NCBI GenBank assembly: GCA_037976565.1
Contig: CP137680.1
Span: 12,387,804 to 12,451,803, forward strand
Source of the DNA: Mesocentrotus franciscanus
Taxonomy: Eukaryota; Echinodermata; Echinoidea; Camarodonta; Strongylocentrotidae
Reading direction: 5' to 3'
DNA length: 64,000 bases
A model generated the notes under the pieces. The model saw nothing but the letters and a program-made list of their open reading frames with translations, was not told the origin of the DNA and made no database searches. The translations under genes and the position numbers were made by a program. Of this stretch, positions 44,601-56,600 are shown one piece after another. How positions within the stretch are numbered: position 1 is the first letter of the stretch; each line of letters begins with the position of its first letter.

Positions 44601-47600
44601 GATTGTGTATCCTTCAAGGCAGCCATGTTAGCAGAGAACACACTCTTGACCTCCTCCAGAAGATCCTTCAGCTCAGAGGAGACGTTGTGGGCTTCTTCCA
44701 CTGCTCCTGATGTCTCCTGGAGAATGAATTATAGAATGAATGGGAAAAAATAATCAATCAAAAGCATTTCTCAAGTTTTAAAATTAATTATGCAAAATCA
44801 ATCCGAGGAAGCAAGGTAACCATGAAAATAAACACTGAGAAATCTTAAAGTGGGTGATCTCACTGAAGGCTGATTCAAGCTTACAAATGCCCTTGCAGTA
44901 AAGTGGAAACGCTAATCATATGAAAAATGCAATATTACAAGGGTAAACAAAAAAATTGTATGTGCACATGTCCATTTTTTACTTTCACTTTCTTCACACC
45001 ACCTCACAAAATTCCAATACGTGATTAAACTTATTTAACAAAAATGGACATGTGCGCATACAATTTTTTTGTTAAATAAGTTTAATCACGTATTGGAATT
45101 TTGTGTGAAGAAAGTGAAAGTAAAAACACAATTTAAAAATTGAACAATGGACAAAAATTCCTTACACATCTGCCTAAAAGATCAGTTATTGCCGGGTTCA
45201 GTGAAGCTGAACAAGACGACAAGGTATTTGTGATTTATTCATTTGATGACATTCATGACACGTATTGGAATTTCTTGAGGTGGTGATTTATTCATTTGAA
45301 AGTGTCTTGGTACTCACATGTCTGTCTGGTTGGTGATCTCCCTGTATCCCAGACGTATTCATGACAACCACTGGGATAGGACTGATGTAGTTTCTCCCCA
45401 CCAGTCCCTCCATGGCCTGAACGCTGGCCGACTGCAAGAGATGACTGGCTACCACTCCGGTCGAGGCCTTGCCCAAGGATTGCTGGATCTTGGTGAGGGT
45501 GGTGGCGGACTCCGATGTCTGGACTTTCTCTACCGTGGTCATCTGCTGTTGGGTGGACATGGATGATTGGTTGGGCGTGGTCCTGGAGGATGAGGCTCTG
45601 GTGGCAAGGGTTCTTTGGAGTGCCTATAATCATGATTAAGAGTATGGAGAATATTCTGGCTTACATTCAATGAAAGAAATCATCCGGGCAGAGCCACAAG
45701 AGACTAAACCCATACCATTTTTTATGTTACCGGTAATTTAATGTCTTCCAGGCTCTCAGCAGACAGAAATCATGAATGGAACTTTCCTTGGACATGTCAA
45801 CCAGAAATAGTGTCTGCAGGTATATCTAACTGAACAGATTTGCCTCGCACCAACTACTCAATGATTATGGGACCATGTTCGGTCGAAAATTCTCACATGT
45901 ACTTAGATTAGAATCTATTATTAACTTTCACATAAAATCCCTACTACAAATGATCATGAAAATCAGCATTGAAGTCTTTAATAACTACACAAATTTCATG
46001 TTCCCTGTGAAGATATATATGAATATTTACATATCTCTTACAGTGACTGTTCCCAGCAACAGCAAAAAACTATTCAATCTAATGATACTAGGGGGACAGA
46101 AAAGATAAGAGAGAAGACACCAGGATTAAAAAAATAATAATGATAAAAAATATAAAAAAACATTTACATATCTTATGTTTCAGCGAGTTAAGCAGTATTT
46201 GTTCATTGTCCAATCTCATCCTAATCTATTTGACTTTGTAGTAGGAAGATTTCTACCAGGCTATGGTTTATTACACATACCTTGAGTTCTAGCTGATGTC
46301 TGAGAGTCATCTTAGCAATGGCTTGTTCCTGCTCCTCAATCAGTCGCTGAGCATCGGTGTGTTTCAAAGCAGCCTGAAACATTCAATCATACAAAAACAT
46401 GTATACTTATTAAATTAGATACATAAAATGTAGTTTATTACTGTTTAATCAGAAAGTTTTGCTCAATTAAACTTTGGGGGTATCCTTAATGATGGCTGCT
46501 TTCGAGGCAAGGAAGCTCCAAGTATTCCAGGATTTTCTGAGTTACGATTTATTCATTTCGCAGCATGGAACTACCATAACTCTTGACCAGTTTCTAGCAT
46601 GCTAAAGTTTTGAAGGTTAATTCACCTGATTACTTTTTTAGCTTTAATACTTTTTGGTTGATTATTGTTTTACCTAACTGCTAAGAAAGTACGGTATGTA
46701 TATGCTCATAAGTAAGCAACCGGGGGACCGACGGCTTTAAGTCCTCTCTGAGGGACTTAGTAATGAGGACTAATGTCTAACCAAAGGGCATGAGCACATT
46801 GACTTGGTTTCGAACCCGGGACCTCTCGGTTAAGAGATCACTGCTCTATCACTGAGTCATCGTGCCTCCACAAGAGGTAATACAGTGAAACCTGTCTATA
46901 AGACCACCCAAGGGAGACAAGAAAAGTGGTCATTATAGGCAGGTGGTCTTTATGTACAGGTTCTTTTAGTACATGTTTCAATGAGAAACCATTTTCAAGG
47001 GAAACAAAAAATGTTGTCTTTGTGGTCAGGTACAGGTATGACATAGCTACACATAATAGAAATCTTGATCATTGATACAACTATTATTGTCAAATTTTAG
47101 TAAAAGTTTAGTAAAAGTACATACTTAGATCCCTTGAATAACATCTCACTATGCATGCTCTGTCCTTAATGTTTGGTACATAAACAGGTGCGACATTCTT
47201 CTTGAATTAACGCCAAAAAAATACCAAATGATTCACAATGACTGTTTACTGGTAAAGCATGTCCTACCTTTTCTAGGGCAGTTTCTAATTTGGTTACTAT
47301 GTCTTTCTGTGATGTCCTTTTGTCAGACAGACTCTTGAGCTTGCGTTGGAATCGTTCCATCTGCTCCTTCAACTTGGAGACCTTCCCCTCCAGGAGAGCC
47401 TTCTCTGTCTCCAACAAAGACTTCTCCTACATTGGGAATTATCAAAAGAGTCGTATACAAAAGTAAAAAAATTATCAAACATTCTGAGAGCTATGACAGG
47501 AAATGAATCCAACTGTTGCTGACACACACACAAAATCACAGCAAATTCCTCCCGAAAAAGTGATGTTTTAGTGTAAAACTTGTCAATGTTCTTATGATGG

Positions 47601-50600
47601 ATGTACGCAGAATCCACAACAATATGGAATAGAAATAGATGAATTCACCTGCCTTTTCCGAGGCTTCCACATATCAGTTTTCAATTGGCTCTTGATCATT
47701 GGTTGATCTTTGTTTCGATTATCTCAAAATCTCATGTTATCACCTCAAGGTGAGGCACCTCAGTCCGTGGTTCTCTTTATTGCAGTAACAAGATTTCGTC
47801 TTGGGTCTTGTGGGACCTTTTGGACCCAGAAAATCCATGAAGTCATCATTTTTATATTTGTGTACCTGAATAATGATTGTCTAAACCTATGAAATGTTCT
47901 GAAGGATATTTCCTAAGATTTGTTTACAATCATACAACTCTGTGACCTTTGATCTCTGACCTCTTGAACCTAAACTCTAGTATAATCATACCTTGAGAGC
48001 TGCACCAAGGCTCTCCTCAAGCCCATGTATCCTGATCTGTAAGAAGTCTACCTGGTGTCTTTTGGTCAGTAACTCTTGCTGCACACTGTCAGCTATATCC
48101 ACAGCTAGAAAAAAAGAGGAAGACATACAATTACAACAGTCACTTTAAACACAACTTAGTAGAGGGGGCTATTACTATGTCATTGCCTTAAACAAAATAT
48201 GAAGTATTTATGATATCCATACAAAGAAATACATGCTAAAAAAGGAGAATAAAGCAAACATTTGAATCGTTCATGTCAGACTAAATGCCAGAGTTGGTGA
48301 ATGTTTTAGTCATATTTGAACACCTACCTGTAATCAATTTGCGGTATTTAAATCTGTGATACAACCCCTCAAAATCCGCCATAAAGCAATACCCCTTGCA
48401 TCAGCAGACTTGGTGGCTCCGAGAGCCGGCAGGGTCAGCGGAAGATCACGATCCAGGCCTTTGATGCAGAGTTGTAGATTGCTCATGTTAGACAAATACT
48501 AACTCTAAAGACCTCTGAGGATCTAGAAAGAATCTTACCCCTTGCAACTGCAGACTTGATGGCCCTGAGAGCTTCTAGGGTCAACTGAAGATCATGCTCC
48601 AGGCCCTCAATGTGGAGCTGTGGACTGCCCATGTTTGACAAAATACTAAATCTAAAGACCTCTGAAGATCTAAAAAGAATCTTACCCCTCGCATCAGTAG
48701 ATTTGGTGGCCCTGAGAGCCTCCAGGGTCAACCGGAGATCATGCTCCAGGCCTTGGATGCGGAGCTGTAGTTTGCTCCTGTTCTTCTCATGGGATGCCTC
48801 AAGATCCAGGTAACGGGTCTCCAGGACGTCTTTCTCACTGGTCAAATGAGTGACCTGGAAAGTCAATCAAGATAGTATCAGTAATATTGAAACTATTCTG
48901 CAGGTGGTATCAAGTTAATATGTTCATCACTTTTTGATTTGCAAAGACTAGATTGTGCTTTTGGAACACAGCACATTTGTTAAAGGTCATGCACATTGAT
49001 GACAAAAGCCATAATGATACAGAAATAACTGTGGGGCATAATAATCATTCAAATAAATGAATCTTCTAAAAAAATATTTACGGTACCTGAAATCCATGTG
49101 GAGGAAATAAATGAAAATGATACAATATTGATTGCTAATATATGGGCACTTTGTAATAAGCATTTGTCACAATCAGAGTTCTTCCTACAATAAAATCATT
49201 TACATACCAACAATATGAATGGAATATAATGTAACATTATAACTTATGGACTAACCTTCTGTTGAAAAGTCTTAAATCCCTCCAACAGTCCTGCCTTTCC
49301 CTCAATCACCTTCTCCACCTCGCCATGTTTCACTTTGACAGCTTCTGACAATGTCTTCACTTCCAGATCAAGAGACTGAATTCTCTTCTCTCTGACCTTC
49401 AACTTCCTATTCAAGTCATCCTTCATACCTTTGACCTCTTCACACTGCTTAGTCTTCTCATCCAGGAGTTTGATGAGATTATCCTTCTCCTGCCTCGCAT
49501 CAGAACTTAACCTTTCACTGGACTCAATGACTTGAGTCAGATTTATCTTCTCTTGATACATCATCTGGTACTCATGCTCTCTCTCTGTAACCTGGGTCTG
49601 TAATCTGTTCTGGAGGCTGGTAGCAGAGCCTAGCTCCCTGATTCTCTCCATAGACATCTGCTGATAGTGGTCCCTCTCCTGTGTGAGAATATCAATCATC
49701 TTAGACTTCTCCACCAGTTGTTTTGTGAGGTCCTCATGGGTGCTCTGTAGCTCCTTGAGCTTAGCAGACGTCTCCTCCTGCACAGTGGCGAGCCTATCCC
49801 TGCTCTGGTTGGCCTGTTCCCAATCAGAAGTCTTCTTCATCAGCTCCAGGGAAAGTCTGCTGTTCTCAGATCGATGGGATTCTAGGTCAGCCAGGAGTTG
49901 ACTAGTCTTGTCCACTGCTTTCTTCTGCTCCTCGCATTGCACGTCGAAAATCTGTGAACACAATGAAAGAAGGATGAAAAAAACATTTCTAAGACACCAT
50001 ATAAAGATATGACAGGCCATGAACTTTAAACTCTGTTTCACCATACTTCACATGTATCTGATACTTTATCAAGAGTCATGAAATAAGGTACTGAGTTTAT
50101 ATCATTTGGGGTAGACCAGTTGACTTAATCCACTGAGCCTGAAAAGAAACTTAAGACTTGTTATGGGACAATATCATCTGCTGAAAGAAAAAAAGGACAC
50201 TAACTCTGTGTTATTGGATAAAAGCTAATAAAAAAAAAACCTGAAAAGGAGATTCGGAAAAAGCCTTAACTGGCATATGAAAAAGAAATTGAATGAATAA
50301 ACTACAGAAATTTTGTACATGAGCATGTACATAACAATGAAAACAAAGTTGTGATTGGTCAAAAGCTTGTCGCGTGATATAGACTGCGAGGGTCGTAATT
50401 AGCATATTTCACACCCGATCATTTTTCGATGTTGTATTGACCAGCCTGTCAAATCAGTATATTTTTGCCTCATACCGTATCCAAGCAACCTGCGCCCACT
50501 AGTGCTTCCCCATTGTTTACATCGTCTTAGCTACACACATTTGACATGGAAAGCTGGACAGCTCGAGAAAATATAACCCCTTGGGGAAAGTATAACTTCC

Positions 50601-53600
50601 CTCGGCGGTCCAAATATGTTGTTATACCACATACCTTAACAGTCAATATCTGTATCATACCCACCTTCTGTCTCAGTAGTGCCTCAGCCTCTTCTCTCTG
50701 AGCTTCTAACATCTCCTGCATGTGTCTGACCTCCAGTGACCTCGCTTCAAGCTCTCTCTGGATGTTTGTCAACCTTTGACCATCTTGTGACCTCAACTCG
50801 CTGGTCTTCTCCTTCTCTTCATTCAGCTGGGTGGTGAGGAAAGCATAGGTTTCCTAATACAAGATATGAAGAAAATTATCAGACAACTCTCTCCTAGATC
50901 CTAATCAAATGACTGGTCAAACGCGGTCACGTGTGATTGATATCATTCATTTACTCAGACTATCACACAATTTTTTTTCATGAAAAAGTGTGCAATAGTT
51001 TCCAGTTTAGAAAATTCAGGATAGGAAACAAATCCCTTTTGTGAATGGTGTACATATTACATTAAAAATTATTATAAAAAATCAAAAAACAGAATACAAC
51101 TTTACTACCTAAATATTCTTTTTCTTTTTCTTTTTTAATAAAAAAAAAATAAACAAATAATGAAGCTGTAAACAATTCAATCAATTGAAGCAACCCATTT
51201 TTATAGGAAAATCCAATCTTAATAGCAAAGTGCTCTGACAAAAAGAACCCACATCTCTAGTCGAATTTTTCTTCTCACCTTGTTAGACTGCAGTGTGAGG
51301 CTAGCATCGGCAAGTTGGAGTTGTAGTTTCGATATCTCTTCCCTAGCTGCTTGCATGTTATTTCTATCTGCATCCAATTCTGCTGCAAGGTCATCAATCT
51401 GTCATTATAACATGAGAACAAAATTTGTTGGTCATTCAATCTGAACTGTTGTTGTTCATTTGTTGTTTCATATTACAATAATAGAAAGAAAATATTGATT
51501 TGTATAGAATGAAATAAAGAAATAAAAAATTCACCCGTACTGGAATGATATGCATTTTCGAATGGAATACCCAAGAAACTCAGATTCAATACATTTAGAT
51601 TCCTGTAAAGCTTAAAGGCACTAAGCAAAGTGAATTTGTTATCCTTTTCTATTTTGTATCCAATTTCTCCACACACTACCATGATGTTTCTCAGTTTTGC
51701 TCTTAGGAGAAAATACAAGGTGTCTTTGAAGTCACTACACTTGATTGTTCAACATAGCATCATACATTTTTCACCAACATCACCTCACATCCTTTCAACA
51801 TCTATCTATCTGTCACCATTACTATGTAAAACATGGAACAACAACTTTCTAGAGAGACAGGTTGTGAGATGGTGTCAAAACATGTCAAATTACCTCAAAG
51901 AGACTTAAATCAAACGATACAACAGAACATGCAATGATTTTCATTGTACAACAGGATGGGGTAGCAAGAATATAATTGACTACCTTTTCATGAGATTGGT
52001 GTCTCTCCTTCTCAGCCTCTTTCTTCAATGCTTCATACTGACCAGCCAGAGTAGCAAGCTCCATGGTCTTGAGTGATAACTGCTTGGTGGACTGCTCTCT
52101 AAACATTGGGAAAAAACAAGATTGGCGAGAGACCATCGATTAGCAATGAAAATATACTTAAAAGATATCCAAAAACATTGCATCAATATCTTCATATGCC
52201 ACATTACCTAACTGATAGTTTGTTTGATTAAAGAAACAAACATCATCTTTTAGGGGCACAGCAACCGGTCAGTTGTTAAGAGAGGCCACATTAAGATACA
52301 TTGTTTCTGGGAAAGGACAGTTGCCACCCACTGAATTTTTTAAGTAATTGTGTATCGTATGGAGCTAATTATCATGGTGATTAATGCATTATTGATTTAA
52401 TTTGTCATGTAATTAAAAATGTTATCAAAGTTTAAAACTAATTCAGTCGAAATGTGAAGGATGAAAAACACAACTCATGAGGATATGATTTGTAAGAATT
52501 TCTAAACTTTCTTGAGGTGTACAATAACAGGCCATACAGAAATCAGGGCCCTGTTTCATAAAACTTGTGATCAATAACAAGTTACAATAACTGTTATAAG
52601 CTACTGAAATAGTGGCATTTGATTGGCCGAGAGCAAATCTGTCATAGAAATTTAGCATATGATATTGATAACAAGTTTTATGAAACAGAGCCCTGATTTC
52701 AACTATTGAAGGCACTTACTGTAATTCCGATAACTGTGTCTGCAGCCCGGCTGCTTGCTGTCTAGCGTTAGTGGCTCTTTGGGTGAGTGTTTCCAGTTGC
52801 TTGTTAAGATCCTCTGTCACATGCAGAAGTCTGAATATGAGGGGGATTCAATGAATGGACATCACATAAATCTTGTCCAATATATCTAATTGTTCTTTTC
52901 AAAGTCAAGCAATAATCACATGAAGAATACCTGATTCTATAGTGGCAGTTCGCAGATTGTTCCTTATAATGTTTCTGATCTTTTGAAAAGGTTTATGTTC
53001 ATATAAAACAGCAGGCTGTCCCTTCCTGTAATCAACCCTCAATACTCCCTTCATGTCTCCCTCCAAGGCTGATTTGGCTAACTGAAGAAATTTGTAGACA
53101 TTATATAAAGGAATACATCAGTAAAAAAAAAATCACAATATAAAAATTAAAAAAAAACATATTAAAACATAGGGGGATCTTACACAAATGAAAGACTTTT
53201 GGTTGCTGATTAATATCTCAAACTGTTATATGACATTATGGCATTCTTACATTTCTTGAGAACCTCAAAACTCATCATTGAAACAAGTACATGAATACAC
53301 TAATCAAATTCTTGCTAGTTGTCTTTTTGACTGCCTTTAAAACTAATTAAAGATAGCAATGGTACAGTGCATAGTACAGGATCTGATCTGGAAGTCATTA
53401 ACTGCAACTCACTTTTCTCTATTTTCAACAGATAGTGCTCTAGTCTTCTCCTCAGCCTCTTTCCTCACAGCAGCTAGTTCTCTCTTCAGGTCCGTCACAG
53501 AACTCTCAAGCTCTCTGATAGCCTCTAATCTACCTCTCAGACTCTCCTCCACCAGCCTCACTACATGGGAAGGTGGTAAGGTTCTAGTGAGGTCATCCCC

Positions 53601-56600
53601 CGGTCTGGTGGGGGAGGGGTACTGCAGTGAGCCTCTGGGGTGGGGTTGTTGATTAGCTGATAGTAAGGAGCGTATCTGCTGCAGAGCTGCGGAGCAGGAT
53701 GAGGCCGTCTGCTGGGTGGAGTCTGCTCTGTGATTGGCTTCCAGGAGGTTCTGTGAGGAGAAATGAAGCGGTTGTCATGATAACGATAAAGTGACTATAG
53801 AAAAGGGGCCAAAAGACATCAAAATGAAAAGTGTAAAACATGTTAGTCTGACATGACATATACAGGAACAGACCAGGAATGAGGCACATATCACTGGTCA
53901 TTTGCTTCACAAATACTCTTCACATACAAGTCACAATTATTAAAAGGGAAAATCTGTCCATTGATGCTAAAATTAACCATTAATACAACAAAAGTACATA
54001 AGTGAAGACAGATCCGATGCTGCAATACAAAGCGATGATTCCGAGTATGTTCATAATCGCACAAATAAACATTCCAGAAAATGTTCCCTTTACTCTGTCA
54101 AAAGCGTAATGGTAACAGTCGCCAGTGTTACTTTTCATCCAGGCCACCTACTTATAAAAGAACGTCAGTTTGATGAAGAGCAGCAAAAGACAATTCTGTT
54201 CATGTCAAGAAAATTTATCACTTAAATGAAAATCAAGAGTCGCTACTTGAGCCAAGCACGTATGTATCTTACAAACTAGAAGATGAAAAAGCAGGTACCT
54301 GTAACATGCCTTGGAAGACTGCCATCAGTCCCATGTAATGCAATGCGGACTTAAAGTGCATGATAGTGGATAAAGGATAGATGTTTTGATGTGCAAGAAC
54401 CATATCCCCCCTTTGTCCTGCCATGAATAGCTCAATCAGCCAAGAGTAGGACACCTACCTAACACTCTTCTCTTTCATGTTCATCCTCTGAACTTGTCAA
54501 TCGCTATAAGTGGGAACATGTTCCTCTCATTAACAAGCAAAGAACACAATGTTAAGCAGTTACATCCCCAATACCTATAGGGCTAAACCACAACAGTTAT
54601 GACAGCAATCATCTGGTGAAAGGACCCATTTAATCCATCAATTTTGGAAACACAAAGGCTGGCATCAGGAACAAGAGCTTCAATCAAGAGACTGATAGTG
54701 GCTGAGAATCCTGTTGTGAGGCTCTGTTTTGATGGTGGTCTCTGCTACACTTGACTGACCATTGGCTAATTGAGGGGTACCTCTTGACCATCAAGTCACA
54801 TGTCACTCAATGTGCTTTTGACAGCGTAAACAGGCCTGTAAAGCACCTGTACACAAGTCAGTTTTCTTTACATGTGCTGTAAATACTGCTCTACAACACA
54901 TGCACCGGCAGAAACTTCTCCTACACAAACCAAATGCCTAACTTCAACCTTACGCACAACACTATACCTAACCCTAAGCATTACCCTAAACCTAACCTAA
55001 AATCCCTTACCAAATCATAATTTTTAATAACATTGTTAATTTTTTCCCTGTCAGCTACAACTTGGCTAAGGAGACAAGAGTTTGTCATGCGGTATATTCA
55101 CTCATTCAGCTCTCATGTCTTTACCTGACTAGGACGGACATTGGTTTGAAACTGACACACATTTTTTTTGTATGATAACATTAAAGACGCATAGTAGTGG
55201 GCTCTCATTTGACAGAATTTGACACCATTCTGGTGCTTACCTGATAACAGGTGTTGTTAATCACAAGGATTAGCCTTCAGTTTTATGACCAACATGTAAT
55301 GCTCTGCATTTTCCACCAATCGCCGCATAGGGAAAGGTCATTATCTTAAATTTCCCTTACCCAAAGACTAGGGGGTTTGATCCCCGGACGAAAAGTAATG
55401 ACCAACTGATACACGTCTGTAAAAACCAAATTACTGTACACATACAAACACTTAAAACTGGTAGTAAAACAGCAAGTTATAAGATACAAGTCTTTTCTAC
55501 TGACCTTTTCGTGATGCCTGTTTACTGCATCCACGTCTTTTACTGATTGCCGAAGTTGAGCAATCATCTTCTCTTGACCTTCTGACTCCTTCTTTCTAAA
55601 AATTTAATTTGAATATATTTTTTGGAATAAGAGAAATACTATCATAATGCCAAATTGATGAAAAGGCAAAAAAATCATTACAAACATTTTGTTGCAAGTG
55701 AACTCTATGAAAATTCATATAATTCTTACTTTAACCGTTCACATACTTTATATAGAGACTTAGAGAGACCCCTTTATTTGTGGTGCAGAGCTAATAAATT
55801 TTGCACTTACCTATTATGGAGAATGACAATTTGGTAATGAAATGTTGAAATAGTATATATATAACTTTTTAACACGAGTCCTAGATAAAATCAGCAACTT
55901 TTGAATTAATTGTATAAGATTTAGATGATGAACAATACAGCCTCCATCACCCCCCCCAAAAAAAAAAAAAGACAAAAGTTACGTTGATTCTACTTCTTTT
56001 TGGCTTGAAAAGTAATATAAAAGTCTAACCCTTGATCTAACCTACCTGAGGTCTAGCACTGAGTCTCTGCCTACGATGGTTTCATTGAGCCTTGCCTGAA
56101 GGTCCTCAATAGCTGACCTGAAATGTGCCTTCTGCTGATCATTGCTGGTTTCTGCCTGTGAGGAGACATGTACATGGGACATACCAGTGAGACGTTTGCA
56201 CTACCGTATATAAAGCATCCTTCAATTTATATTTAGAGGGCTGCGGACTTTCTAATTACATTGAATGCATTATCATTTATTAATTGAATCTATTTGGACA
56301 GAGACTCAACCACAAAATAAATTTGTTACTTCACCATGATCTATACACCAATTAATTTACATGATTAAAGTTTTTATCAATAAAATGCAAACTTATTTGT
56401 TGATAATCATCAAAATCAACCGATCACCATATACATCTAACAAAACAGTAAAAAAAAATTATTTTATTCATACTAATGCATACCTGCCAACATTTGAAAA
56501 TAAGAGTTACGGTAGGAATTTCTAGCATAGTAGCAGGGGTCTGCCTACAGCGGCAGTGTATAACTGGCAATACGTGGTAAATCTGTACAAAAAAGCGAAT

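Larger units (their letters stand above)
41697..48685 (-). other. CCDC158: CCDC158-like introns 14-22
   Basis: Introns: 41697-42090, 42199-42727, 43496-43901, 44012-44561, 44717-45317, 45624-46280, 46374-47267, 47427-47991, 48105-48685. Noteworthy contents are the hairpin at 44951-45125, the SINE and TA-flanked MITE at 46700-47040 and the exon 14 copies at 48391-48683. The others are plain AT-rich sequence; no CT or GA microsatellites, unlike ALG8. Confidence 0.8.

Noticed and set aside
49952..50044. N-terminal extension of the exon 13 open frame
   Set aside because: The frame runs on upstream of the acceptor, but the residues are hydrophobic and non-heptad, and an acceptor GTGTTCACAG sits exactly at the change.
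54960..55005. Interstitial telomere-like CCCTAA stretch
   Set aside because: Only a few degenerate CCTAA/CCCTAA units without regular hexamer spacing; too weak to call.
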